A DNA stretch of 13,925 nucleotides from Litorimonas sp039962885 (GCA_039962885.1 JBDVGI010000084.1:1-13925); one strand, 5' to 3'; positions 1 to 7,665 are shown, counted from the first letter of the stretch. The notes: generated by a model not told the origin, from the sequence alone. Numbers and translations are program-made.

Positions 1-1
1 A

Positions 2-817
2 GTGGTTGAGATTGAAAAAATTGATAAAATTAAAGCGGCGTTTAAATATCCTGATGTTTTACAGAAAACTCGCTTAAAACGGAGTGACCTTAAATCGGGT
101 AAAAACTTTATCAATAAAAAAGGTGTGAAAAATCCAAAAACTTTACTTTGGGGCGATTCGAACGCGGCTCAATATGTTAGCATGTTTAAAGTATTTGCTC
201 AGGCAGGAAACTTTAGCTTTCGAAATGTTAGTAGTTCTGGGTGCCCTCCGATTTTAGGAAATATCGACGAGTTTGTTGGTGATAGAGTTCAAAAAAATTG
301 TCTCCATAATCGTTTAACAATCCAAAGCCAGTTGAGCGGTTATGATATTGTCATTATGGGCGGGTCTTGGCAAAATTATCAAAACCGTAGTGGTACGGCC
401 ATTGAGAAATTAGAAAAAACAATTACCCAACTCACAGCTGAGGGTAAACAGGTTATGGTGCTGACACAAATGCAACGCATGAAAGGACTAAATAGAGCTT
501 GCGGCGCGCGAGCGGTGATAAATCCTATCATTAATTGCGAAAAACGATTTAGCATTGGCAAGCCAACCGTATACCCTATTAATGCGAAACTTAGAAAACT
601 TGCTGAGAATAATCCAGCCGTCTTTATTATTGATCCGAATATATGGATATGCCCAGATAATATTTGCAATGCCTATCACGGAAATGAAATTCTATATTTT
701 GATGAAGGTCATATTGGATATGAAGCAGGAAAAAACATTGCGGTGCGTGCTTTAGAAAAAGATGGATTTCCGCAGCAATTAAAACTGCTAGATAGGCGCG
801 GTCAAAAAAGTAATTAG
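2..817 (+). CDS. SGNH-domain protein, C-terminal part of an acyltransferase-3/SGNH-type polysaccharide O-acyltransferase (5' partial)
   Basis: The visible 271 residues look like the periplasmic SGNH hydrolase-like domain found at the C-terminus of OafA/YrhL-type membrane O-acyltransferases, which acetylate surface polysaccharides. The nucleophile motif is GDSN at residues 51-54 (Ser53), close to the GDSH/GDSN form of that domain, and the catalytic Asp/His pair appears as DEGH at 234-237. Cysteines at 80, 100, 167 and 179 or nearby could form disulfides, as expected of a periplasmic domain. The frame is open to the window edge and the GTG at base 2 has no visible ribosome site, so the start is probably outside and an N-terminal multi-helix acyltransferase-3 domain may be missing. 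A free-standing SGNH protein cannot be excluded. It converges with the lipoprotein gene ending at 852, and no terminator hairpin is seen in the 34 bases between them. Confidence 0.7.
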   Translation: MVEIEKIDKIKAAFKYPDVLQKTRLKRSDLKSGKNFINKKGVKNPKTLLWGDSNAAQYVSMFKVFAQAGNFSFRNVSSSGCPPILGNIDEFVGDRVQKNCLHNRLTIQSQLSGYDIVIMGGSWQNYQNRSGTAIEKLEKTITQLTAEGKQVMVLTQMQRMKGLNRACGARAVINPIINCEKRFSIGKPTVYPINAKLRKLAENNPAVFIIDPNIWICPDNICNAYHGNEILYFDEGHIGYEAGKNIAVRALEKDGFPQQLKLLDRRGQKSN

Positions 818-851
818 GTTTAATGTAAATGCGTTGACGGAGCGGAATATT

Positions 852-1748
852 TTAAGGAATTGTTGCTTGGCGTATTTGAGATTTTCGTGCCGTTTTTAAG
901 ACCGCCTTTTTTTCCTTTAAATTGACTTTGGCTTGGCTACAGGCTTGCCTATATTTGAGGGTGTGTTTTTTCTGTATTATACTGCACGCTTCATCAGCAT
1001 GGGTTTGGGCCGTTTGCTTGTCTTTAAAAAGCGCAACAAGCGGGTCAGTCCGTACGGGTGTGCCTTTTGGCGCAAGAACCAAGACAACAGGATTAGGGTA
1101 AAGGTTACGGTTAGCTCCGTTCCCAGCATCTATAAGTAACATACCAGCCGATAATGCTAATGCGGGCGGTATTGCCGCGCCGATAGCGCTGGAGGTTGAA
1201 GGTGCAGTGGCTACCCCAGCATTAAAACCAGCTTGTGCCCCTGCGGTTACGGCTGTTTCCACGGACACAAGACCGAAGGTTAAACCTGCTCCTGCACCTG
1301 CGGCGAAGCCAGTTCCCGCGGCTGCAAGCGTTCCAGCCGTTGCTGCAGTAATGCCTGCGGCGACAGCGGCAGTTCCTGCAGCTGTACCTGTTGTTCCAGC
1401 AACCGTTAGAGCTGCGGCTGTATTAGTTGCTAATGAACTTCTACGGGTGCTGTTAGTTACAAACATTTCTACGGTTTCGTAATTTTCATGCTCTAGACGA
1501 ACAGTGAATTCTGATAGTCGTTGAATTTTAATCGCGCAAGGCGTGGGTGTGCAGCTTTTATAAACGGGGGCTTGGTTTTTATCTTTCGCTCTCGCACGTT
1601 TGCTTTTTGATGTTTCAATGGATGTTATGGCTGTTGCGCCTTGGGGAACTGAATCAATACGAAAATGATCACTTGATCCGCGGTTCACTGTGGCACAACC
1701 TGTTATAAGGCAGGCCATGACTAAAAGAATTAATGTTCTTAGTGTCAT
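852..1748 (-). CDS. PEGA-like lipoprotein with Ala/Gly-rich central segment
   Basis: This is a 298-aa predicted lipoprotein. A short basic start and hydrophobic stretch lead to the lipobox LITGC with Cys18. Residues 29-98 resemble a PEGA-type surface domain (IDSVPQGATA, then CTPTPC at 66-71, then a strand ending in a Tyr-Glu turn). Residues about 107-205 are extremely rich in Ala, Gly and Thr with repeated small-residue spacing like a glycine zipper, so this part may insert into or pack on a membrane. After it comes the segment ending LYPNPVVLVLAP (216-227), and then a charged Lys-rich tail. It is a paralogue of the gene just upstream and is probably co-transcribed with it. The start codon at 1748 overlaps, as ATGA, the stop that the upstream gene would have without its frameshift. 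The function is unknown; a structural or envelope role is inferred. Confidence 0.75.
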   Translation of the reverse strand: MTLRTLILLVMACLITGCATVNRGSSDHFRIDSVPQGATAITSIETSKSKRARAKDKNQAPVYKSCTPTPCAIKIQRLSEFTVRLEHENYETVEMFVTNSTRRSSLATNTAAALTVAGTTGTAAGTAAVAAGITAATAGTLAAAGTGFAAGAGAGLTFGLVSVETAVTAGAQAGFNAGVATAPSTSSAIGAAIPPALALSAGMLLIDAGNGANRNLYPNPVVLVLAPKGTPVRTDPLVALFKDKQTAQTHADEACSIIQKKHTLKYRQACSQAKVNLKEKKAVLKTARKSQIRQATIP

Positions 1749-1816
1749 GGTGAGCTTTCCGTAATGTCTGACGGGATATCATCGAGAGCTAATACCGCAG
1801 TCACAGGATTTTGGGG
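1745..1816 (-). other. Out-of-frame coding tail of the upstream lipoprotein, ending in an ATGA overlap
   Basis: Read in the +1 frame relative to the 1779-2276 gene, this stretch encodes PNPVTAVLALDDIPSDITES followed by Ser-Pro and TGA. The start matches the paralogue's PNPVVLVLAP segment. The TGA (1747-1745) overlaps the ATG of the downstream lipoprotein (1748-1746), a classical translational-coupling layout. The indel lies in the C4 or A4 run at 1809-1816 (minus-strand reading). Confidence 0.75.
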
Positions 1817-2276
1817 ATAAAGATAATCCAGATCCCGTCGCAACATCTGCAACGACTGATGTGCCTAATGATAGGATGCCAGTGACTAAATTTAGTCCTC
1901 CTACTGGAATTTTTTTGAGGAAATGAGGCTCACCTGCGATGACATAACTCCCAGCTGGGGTTCCAGCCACGATTGAGCCAGGCGGGACAGAGCTTGAACT
2001 CGTTGCAATGGAAGAAACGACTTTAAACTTTATCGATTTATAGCCTTCTTTTTCAACAGATATAACAGGGTTCGATCGGCGCGAAAAATTTATACTACAT
2101 GGCGTGGGTTCGCAGCCATAAAATCCATTGATGTTATCTTTTTTTGTGGTTGGAACATCTGATATGGCTCTGGCTGCCACGGGATTTGAATTAATTTTTA
2201 CTACCTCATGCGTACCGCGTGTTACGCACCCTGCGGTGCTAAAACTAATGATGAGGGGTAAAATCAATTTCTGCAT
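1779..2276 (-). CDS. PEGA-like lipoprotein, paralogue of its neighbour, 3' end apparently frameshifted
   Basis: As it reads, this gene encodes a 165-aa lipoprotein with lipobox STAGC (Cys17). It shares the neighbour's plan: a PEGA-like region with CEPTPC at 55-60 followed by KEGYKSIKF, then a Ser/Gly/Pro-rich linker and DVATGSGLSLSP at about 144-155. The last ten residues (KSCDCGISSR) do not fit the family. Removing one base from the C4A4 run at 1809-1816 gives ...LSLSPNPVTAVLALDD and a stop at 1747-1745 that overlaps the next gene's start as ATGA. The paralogue has LYPNPVVLVLAP at the same place, so the restored frame of about 176 aa is almost surely ancestral. The frameshift could be a real mutation or a sequencing error. 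The start is the ATG at 2276, just behind the lipoprotein signal peptide; only a weak AAGG lies upstream. A sigma-70 promoter is at 2328-2356. Confidence 0.7.
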   Translation of the reverse strand: MQKLILPLIISFSTAGCVTRGTHEVVKINSNPVAARAISDVPTTKKDNINGFYGCEPTPCSINFSRRSNPVISVEKEGYKSIKFKVVSSIATSSSSVPPGSIVAGTPAGSYVIAGEPHFLKKIPVGGLNLVTGILSLGTSVVADVATGSGLSLSPKSCDCGISSR

Positions 2277-2327
2277 AAAACACTTGCCTTGTCTTAAAGG
2301 GACGTTAGCAAATAATATGTGAAATCA

Positions 2328-2356
2328 TATATAACTTAAATTACATATTGTTTCAA
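2328..2356 (-). promoter_or_regulatory. Sigma-70-type promoter of the lipoprotein pair
   Basis: On the minus strand, TTGAAA (2356-2351) and TATATA (2333-2328) are separated by exactly 17 bases in an AT-rich gap between folC and the lipoproteins. The predicted start of transcription is near 2320, giving a leader of roughly 45 bases before the ATG at 2276. This gives the lipoprotein pair its own promoter rather than relying on read-through from folC. Confidence 0.6.
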
Positions 2357-2364
2357 AACCATAC

Positions 2365-3705
2365 CTAGCTGTTATCTTTTAAAACCTCGCCGGCCAGATA
2401 AAGAGAGCCGCAAATTAAAATGCGCGGCGGAACGGTCGGGGTGTCTAAGGTTTCACGCGATAAAGCCAATCCTGTATTTATAGCGCGTTGCATGGCGTCC
2501 GTCAGGTTATCTGCGACTTGGCCAATCATACCGCGCGATTGCGCAAGTTCGGATAAGGTTTCAGGGGCTAGCGATGTATGTCCTCCGATAGATACCCCAA
2601 TGACGGCGCTAGCGAGTCCGCTAAAAGCATCTAGAAATCCACCTATATCTTTATTGGCCAATATGCCTGTGATTAGAATTAGGGGCCGAGCTGTTTTCGC
2701 TTCGAGCTCTGCAACCGTTGTTGCGATCGCACGAGCCGCATGAGGGTTATGTCCGCCGTCTAGCAAGAGTTCAGCGCCAACCTCTACGGCCATGCCTGCT
2801 AGCGGACCCGTTGACAGCGATTGCATACGTGCGGGCCATACGGCATGGCTCAGGCCTTTTGAAATAGCTTTGTCCGAAATTTTCATGTGGCGCGCTACGG
2901 CGATAGCCAAGCCTGCATTTTCAAATTGATGCGCGCCCAATAGGGCAGGCGCAGGGAGGTCTAGCAAGGTATCATCACTTTCAAATACCATGCGGCCATG
3001 TTGTGCATAGGCTTGGAAGTCTTCGCCTAGAAACTGAATCGACGCGCGGTGTTTGCCCGCTTGCCCGTCTAGAACTGCGCGGCTTAGCTCTCTTTGCTTG
3101 CCGATAAAGACAGGGGTGTAGGGTTTAATGATACCTGCTTTTTCGCGGGCGATACCTGCAAGGTCACGACCTAGAAATTCTGCGTGATCATAATCAATCG
3201 GCGTAATTGCGCAAACAGCAGGGTCGAATATATTTGTTGCGTCAAAACGCCCGCCAAGTCCGACCTCAATAATGGCTATATCTGCAGGATGTTCAGAAAA
3301 TGCTAAAAACGCAGCTGCCGTCGTGGCTTCGAAAAAAGACAAATCTTGACCATCATTGGCCGCGCGAACACGGTCTATAACATCCAATAGGACCGCATCT
3401 TCTATTTGCTTTGAAGCGATTGTTATACGTTCATTAAATCGAACGAGGTGAGGGGAGTTATAAGCATGCACCTTGAGGCCGTCTGCCTCGCACATCGCTT
3501 TGATAAAGGCTACGGTGGAGCCTTTGCCATTTGTGCCTGCGACGTGAATGGTTGGCGGAAGTTTATGCTGTGGATTATCAAGCTTTTCCAAGACGCGTAA
3601 AATACGTCCTAAACCAAGGTCAATTTTTTTGGGATGTAGCGCGGTTAAAGTCGCGAGTGCATTTGCGAGCTGCTCTGAAACATCTTTCGAGGTGTGAGCA
3701 TTCAT
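2365..3705 (-). CDS. folC: Bifunctional dihydrofolate synthase / folylpolyglutamate synthase FolC
   Basis: FolC ligates L-glutamate to dihydropteroate and extends the poly-gamma-glutamate tail of tetrahydrofolates in the cytoplasm, using ATP. The 446-aa protein has the Mur-ligase-like P-loop GTNGKGS at 57-63, SPHLVRFNERI at 84-94, EVGLGGRFDATN at 147-158, the TPIDYDHAEFLG segment at 168-179, EKAGIIKP at 188-195 (Lys189 being the likely carbamylated lysine) and DGGHNP at 316-321 in the C-terminal domain. Length and motif order are normal for the family. It starts only 2 bases after the accD stop, so it is surely co-transcribed and probably translationally coupled with accD, a conserved alphaproteobacterial pair. 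No terminator hairpin is evident downstream. Confidence 0.95.
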   Translation of the reverse strand: MNAHTSKDVSEQLANALATLTALHPKKIDLGLGRILRVLEKLDNPQHKLPPTIHVAGTNGKGSTVAFIKAMCEADGLKVHAYNSPHLVRFNERITIASKQIEDAVLLDVIDRVRAANDGQDLSFFEATTAAAFLAFSEHPADIAIIEVGLGGRFDATNIFDPAVCAITPIDYDHAEFLGRDLAGIAREKAGIIKPYTPVFIGKQRELSRAVLDGQAGKHRASIQFLGEDFQAYAQHGRMVFESDDTLLDLPAPALLGAHQFENAGLAIAVARHMKISDKAISKGLSHAVWPARMQSLSTGPLAGMAVEVGAELLLDGGHNPHAARAIATTVAELEAKTARPLILITGILANKDIGGFLDAFSGLASAVIGVSIGGHTSLAPETLSELAQSRGMIGQVADNLTDAMQRAINTGLALSRETLDTPTVPPRILICGSLYLAGEVLKDNS

Positions 3706-3707
3706 AA

Positions 3708-4580
3708 CTAGGCAATTTCAGTGCGGCGCTCTGTGTCTGTTTTCATTAAAACACTGAGAAGGTCAGCCAAGACGGCGCGCATGTCCCCGCGTGCTACGAC
3801 ACGGTCAATCATACCTTTTTCTTCTAAAAATTCGGCGCGTTGAAATCCTTCGGGGAGTTTCTCACGAATAGTCTCCTCAATCACACGAGGGCCAGCAAAA
3901 CAAATAAGCGCGCCTGGCTCTGCCAGATGAATATCGCCAAGCATGGCGTAACTCGCCGTGACGCCGCCCGTTGTTGGATCGCATAAAACAACGATATAAG
4001 GTAGGCCTGCTTCGCGGAGTTCTTGTACAGCGATTGTTGTGCGCGGCATCTGCATGAGCGACAATGCCCCCTCTTGCATACGCGCTCCGCCAGCGGCTGT
4101 GAAAACCACGAGCGGCATTTTATGCGCGACTGCATATTCAGCTGCGCTAATGAAGCCTTCGCCTGCGGCCATGCCAAGCGAGCCGCCCATAAAGGCAAAG
4201 TTTTGGACAAGGACAACAGCATCAATTCCGTAAATTTTCCCAACGCCAATGTTCATAGCATCTTGATCACCCGTTTTGGCGCGAGCTTTTTTTAACCGAT
4301 CTGTATATTTTTGGTCGTCCTTAAATTTGAGCGGGTCTTTAGCGACCTCTGGAATAGGGATGTCGATGTAGGAGGCATCGTCAAAGGTGTAATCCATGCG
4401 CATGTCAGGCCCTATGCGCATATGGTGTCCCGCAGGCGTCACATGCAGTAAGCTAGGTAAATCGGCACTAAAGACCATTTCGCCCGACTTAGGACATTTT
4501 ACCCAAAGGTTATCGGGGCTATCTTTCTTTGTGAAGATGTTTTTGACACCCGGAGGCGTGAGTTTTGTGAGCCAGTTCAT
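3708..4580 (-). CDS. accD: Acetyl-CoA carboxylase carboxyltransferase subunit beta AccD
   Basis: AccD pairs with AccA (not in this window) to transfer CO2 from biotinylated AccB to acetyl-CoA, the committed step of fatty acid synthesis. The 290-aa protein carries the crotonase-fold motifs MGGSLGMAAGEGF (131-143) and TAAGGARMQEGALSLMQM (161-178). The N-terminal zone that is a four-cysteine zinc ribbon in E. coli is present (WVKCPKSGEMVF at 26-37, then HHMRIGPDMRMDY), but it keeps only Cys29. Loss of the other three is common in alphaproteobacterial AccD, so it is probably not damage here. The start at 4580 fits the family N-terminus MNWLTK. An 80-base gap separates it from the upstream 279-aa gene; no clear promoter or strong ribosome site was found there. 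Confidence 0.95.
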   Translation of the reverse strand: MNWLTKLTPPGVKNIFTKKDSPDNLWVKCPKSGEMVFSADLPSLLHVTPAGHHMRIGPDMRMDYTFDDASYIDIPIPEVAKDPLKFKDDQKYTDRLKKARAKTGDQDAMNIGVGKIYGIDAVVLVQNFAFMGGSLGMAAGEGFISAAEYAVAHKMPLVVFTAAGGARMQEGALSLMQMPRTTIAVQELREAGLPYIVVLCDPTTGGVTASYAMLGDIHLAEPGALICFAGPRVIEETIREKLPEGFQRAEFLEEKGMIDRVVARGDMRAVLADLLSVLMKTDTERRTEIA

Positions 4581-4660
4581 AATGGGCTTCTAACGCTTAT
4601 TGGTAGCGCTGTGAAGTCTGTAACTGCGGGTTTTTGTATAGAGTTGACTTTTGCGCTAAC

Positions 4661-5500
4661 CTAAGGCGGGGGGATGTCACTGCTTTTGAAGTCTTTAAAA
4701 TAGCTATTGGCATCAAATGAAAAATGTTTGGGGAAAAACGGATTGCGCGTCAAATTTGATTCTATTGTCTCCCAACCTTGATGCTTAGCCCAATCAAAGG
4801 CAGACAAGCCCTTTTGCGTGCGTTCTTCTGCATCACTAAAGTTTTTGAAAACAAGGCTACGGCCAATACGGAAATAAGAAAACCAAACCCAAGGCCGCAT
4901 ACAAAACCATTTCATTAAAGGCCAGTCAAAAGCATTTATGGCCTCTTCAACGGCAGGGGCAACGACATTGTTTTGTTCCCATCTGAAAAAGTCTTCGTAA
5001 AAGTCTCTTTGCTGTTCCAAAGGCATCAACGTGCCGTGCACCGCATATTGGTGGCATATATTTAGATTGTCACAGAGGCGTTTTGGCATATCAGCGGCTA
5101 TTACCGGGTGCGCGCCATAAAGCTTTGCTATGTTCAATACCTTATAGGTTTCTTGCATAACAGTGCGGTTAATCGCTTTGAAACGGCTCACATAATCTGC
5201 GTAGAGTGACATTTTTCTAGCAAATGAACGGCGCGGATTTATGTCTATAATGGCTAGAAATACGGCGACATGTTTGGCTAGAAATAAGTACCAACGCGCC
5301 CATAACGCCCCGTGAGCTGCGATTAGGGGAAAGATAAAATTACTGCCAGAAGAGACATATAAATGATGATAAACAACGGCGCGCTGTGTCATGTCATCTA
5401 ACCCACCGCCTAGCTTTTGCGCGTCTGTAGTTATGGCTGCATAGATAGTTTCAACAGATGCACCTGATGATTTAAGGGCTGCGTAATCTTGAATCTGCAT
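4661..5500 (-). CDS. Unrecognised 279-aa protein between trpA and accD
   Basis: I do not recognise the family. The protein has no signal peptide. Residues 54-86 are hydrophobic and aromatic (for example NFIFPLIAAHGALWARWYLF) and could be a buried helix pair or membrane-attached segment. The middle is helical and charged with scattered Cys and His (KRLCDNLNICHQYAVHG at 140-156). Near 190-215 it is rich in Trp, Phe and Met (AFDWPLMKWF, RPWVWFSYF). The C-terminus contains LSAFDWAKHQGWETIE and ends in Pro-Pro-Pro. It sits in the same direction between trpA (62 bases upstream) and accD (80 bases downstream), a place where these two genes are often neighbours in related bacteria. GGGA lies just upstream of the ATG at 5500. 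Being a real gene is well supported by length and codon pattern; the function is unknown. Confidence 0.75.
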   Translation of the reverse strand: MQIQDYAALKSSGASVETIYAAITTDAQKLGGGLDDMTQRAVVYHHLYVSSGSNFIFPLIAAHGALWARWYLFLAKHVAVFLAIIDINPRRSFARKMSLYADYVSRFKAINRTVMQETYKVLNIAKLYGAHPVIAADMPKRLCDNLNICHQYAVHGTLMPLEQQRDFYEDFFRWEQNNVVAPAVEEAINAFDWPLMKWFCMRPWVWFSYFRIGRSLVFKNFSDAEERTQKGLSAFDWAKHQGWETIESNLTRNPFFPKHFSFDANSYFKDFKSSDIPPP

Positions 5501-5562
5501 GAATGTCCCTGCCTTATGGGCGTTTTATACCTGTAAGGTCTGAAGATTATGTAAGCAGATGA

Positions 5563-6357
5563 TTAGCCTTTTGCGTGCACGGCATCTGCGAGGGATTTGA
5601 CAAGGGTTAGGGCTGCATCTGGGCCGTCTTCATGCAGTGTTTTGACAATAGCGGAACCGACAACAACGCCGTCAGCATCCTTGGCAACTTCGCGCGCGCG
5701 CTCTGGTGTTTTGACGCCAAAACCAACCACAACGGGCAAGCCCGACGCTTTGCGCACTTTGGCGACTTGCGTGGTAATAGAGCCCGCTTGAGCAAAGCTC
5801 GCCCCTGTAATCCCTGTCATGGACACGTAATAAACAAAACCTTTAGTGCCAGCGACAACGCGGGGCAGGCGGGCATCATCCGTAGTCGGAGTTGCAAGGC
5901 GGATAAGGGCGAGGTCATGAACCTCAAAAGCTTCGCGCAGCTCGCTATCTTCTTCGGGCGGCAGATCAACAATAATCGCGCCGTCCACACCCGCGGCTTT
6001 GGCACGCTTTGCGAAAGCTGCATAGCCCATGTGATGGACAGGATTGCAATAGCCCATAATGATGATGGGCGTGGTATCATTGGTCTTGCGAAACTCGCTG
6101 GCCATTTCCAAAATCGTGGTCAGGGTCGTGCCCGCCGCAAGGCTGCGAAGCCCCGCCTCTTCAATGGTGGGGCCATCGGCAGCAGGGTCGGTAAAGGGCA
6201 TGCCTAGCTCGATAATATCCACGCCGTTTTCAGGCAGCGCGTTAAGGACCTTTTGCGAGGCCGCGCGGTCAGGGTCTCCGCCCATAATATAAGCCACAAA
6301 AGCAGCTTGGCCTTTGGTGCGGCGATTAGCGAAAGTTTGGTTGATACGTTGGGTCAT
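5563..6357 (-). CDS. trpA: Tryptophan synthase alpha subunit TrpA
   Basis: TrpA cleaves indole-3-glycerol phosphate to indole and glyceraldehyde 3-phosphate and channels indole to TrpB in the alpha2-beta2 complex. The 264-aa TIM barrel shows the catalytic Glu50 in DIIELGMPFTDPAADGPT (47-64), and Asp61 of the same block, matching Glu49 and Asp60 of the E. coli enzyme. YYVSMTGITGA is the substrate loop, and VVGFGVKTPE and VVVGSAIV are the phosphate-binding loops. Nothing is truncated. It lies about 2.2 kb from trpB, interrupted by two unrelated genes and a scar holding a second copy of this gene's first 60 bases (7893-7952). A 9-bp inverted repeat begins two bases before the start codon, and no clear Shine-Dalgarno is seen, so translation may be weak or structure-dependent. 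Confidence 0.96.
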   Translation of the reverse strand: MTQRINQTFANRRTKGQAAFVAYIMGGDPDRAASQKVLNALPENGVDIIELGMPFTDPAADGPTIEEAGLRSLAAGTTLTTILEMASEFRKTNDTTPIIIMGYCNPVHHMGYAAFAKRAKAAGVDGAIIVDLPPEEDSELREAFEVHDLALIRLATPTTDDARLPRVVAGTKGFVYYVSMTGITGASFAQAGSITTQVAKVRKASGLPVVVGFGVKTPERAREVAKDADGVVVGSAIVKTLHEDGPDAALTLVKSLADAVHAKG

Positions 6358-6359
6358 AA

Positions 6360-6384
6360 GCGCTCAAATAAGCGGTTTGAGCGC
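6360..6384 (-). repeat. Perfect 9-bp inverted repeat directly upstream of trpA
   Basis: The arms GCGCTCAAA (6360-6368) and TTTGAGCGC (6376-6384) are perfectly complementary around a 7-base spacer. In the trpA mRNA this would be a hairpin ending two bases before the AUG, covering the space where a ribosome site should be. There is no T-run after it, so it is not a typical intrinsic terminator. It could control translation or be a binding site for a dimeric protein. The partial trpA copy at 7893-7952 lacks it. Confidence 0.6.
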
Positions 6385-6470
6385 GGCTGACTAGTCTTAA
6401 TTTGCCTGCTATTTCTGCGCGTTACGTTAAAGACAGATACATGGTTTCCTAGCGCGGTTGAACTCTGGGG

Positions 6471-7658
6471 TCATGGATTCTTATTGGATAACTTTAAGAG
6501 CCAAGGGTATTTTTCTGTCCAGTACGTTTTCTTTGGGAGTTGTTGTGTCTTCAAAGAGACTAAGTCGTTTTGGGTAAACGAAAAATAATCATTTAATAAT
6601 AAGGAAGCTTGGTCATCGCCATGTTCCCATGCGAGAAAAAGACCCGCAGCGCACTTATCAGTATCCACATCACGGCCCTCACCGTTACAATACATTCCGG
6701 CTATACTGCGTATAGCGTGAGGACTTTCTAGTATTGCTGCGCGATTATATGAGGAATAGGCTTGTTTATAATCTATATCGGTGCCTTGACCAAGGGCATG
6801 CATGACGCCTAAACTTATCAAGGCGTTTTGATAATCTAACGCGGCGCTTTTCTTGACCCACTTAAAGGCATCTACCTCGTTCTTCTCGACATAATCACCG
6901 TTAAGGGCATTCATGCCAGCATACCACATCGCCGCCGCGCTCCCGCGTTCAGCACCCTGTAAAAACAAAACAGCACTTCGCTCTTGGTTTTCTGGACCGC
7001 CCCAACCTTGTGAATAGTCACGGGCTAAAATAAATTCACAACGACCTTCGGAGGTCTTGAACAAAACGCAGTTTTCCGCGAACAATCGCGCGGATTCATA
7101 ATCCACATCAAAGTGTTGATTGCCAAAATAATATAGATTAGCTAAATACTGATTAGCAACTCCACCCACCTGATCTTTGTCTGCAATTTCAAACAAATAA
7201 TCATGGGATTGCTGAGCTATTTTTGCATCTGCATTGTCTAAATTATGAAGCCCATAATTAAGCTTACCAATATCACTGCCACGTTGAGCGCCTTGAAGGG
7301 TATAATTATTGGCCCTTTCTTCATCTACCTCAACATCAAAAAGCCCCATTTCATAAATGAGGCTTAGATTACTATGAGCCGTCATGTGCCCTTTGTCGTG
7401 GGCGTCTTGTAAATATTTCAATCCAACGTCAACATCTTTCACATCTTCTTTTACGGACGTATCTTCATTGAAAAAATGATAAAACCCTAAAGAAAACGTC
7501 GCGTGAACATCCCCTGATTCATGTCGTTTTAGCAATTCTTCTGTCGAAGCTTGGGAATAGTCGAGGGTTTCATCTATAGTGCCTGAAGTGTTTTTCGGCG
7601 CACATTGTATACATGCTATCAGCCCAACAATTATAGTGATTATTTTTATGAACCGCAT
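6471..7658 (-). CDS. Sel1-repeat (TPR-like) lipoprotein
   Basis: With the start at 7658 this is a 395-aa lipoprotein. It begins MRFIKIITIIVGLIAC, with lipobox LIAC and Cys16, followed by a Ser/Thr/Asp linker. The rest is a chain of about seven or eight degenerate Sel1-like repeats with the usual A..LG.MY..G pattern, for example YLANLYYFGNQ, ISLGVMHALGQGTDIDYKQA and RSIAGMYCNGEGRDVDTDK. Sel1 repeats form alpha-helical solenoids used for protein binding, so an envelope-bound adaptor role is likely; no partner can be named. The frame is open further upstream to a GTG at 7793, but that extension encodes the C-terminus of TrpB (FTIADALGEHIS) and is part of the scar, while GGAG stands 7 bases before 7658. 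It has its own likely -10 box and sits between the trpB remnant and trpA. Confidence 0.8.
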   Translation of the reverse strand: MRFIKIITIIVGLIACIQCAPKNTSGTIDETLDYSQASTEELLKRHESGDVHATFSLGFYHFFNEDTSVKEDVKDVDVGLKYLQDAHDKGHMTAHSNLSLIYEMGLFDVEVDEERANNYTLQGAQRGSDIGKLNYGLHNLDNADAKIAQQSHDYLFEIADKDQVGGVANQYLANLYYFGNQHFDVDYESARLFAENCVLFKTSEGRCEFILARDYSQGWGGPENQERSAVLFLQGAERGSAAAMWYAGMNALNGDYVEKNEVDAFKWVKKSAALDYQNALISLGVMHALGQGTDIDYKQAYSSYNRAAILESPHAIRSIAGMYCNGEGRDVDTDKCAAGLFLAWEHGDDQASLLLNDYFSFTQNDLVSLKTQQLPKKTYWTEKYPWLLKLSNKNP

Positions 7659-7665
7659 AAACATT

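Noticed and set aside
1207..1482. Plus-strand open frame coding an Ala/Pro/Val-rich 91-aa peptide
   Set aside because: It is the antisense of the Ala/Gly-rich block of the lipoprotein at 852-1748; low-complexity sequence keeps both strands open. No ribosome site.
1809..1816. Programmed -1 frameshift at the C CCA AAA heptamer (minus strand)
   Set aside because: A -1 shift gives Ile-Leu-stop at once and does not restore the family C-terminus; the needed change is +1.
4023..4295. Plus-strand open frames inside accD (and similar ones inside folC, trpA, trpB, trpF)
   Set aside because: They are shadows of strongly recognised genes on the other strand and have no family features or ribosome sites.
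4643..4648. TTGACT on the plus strand as a -35 box
   Set aside because: No -10 at proper spacing, and no plus-strand gene follows it.
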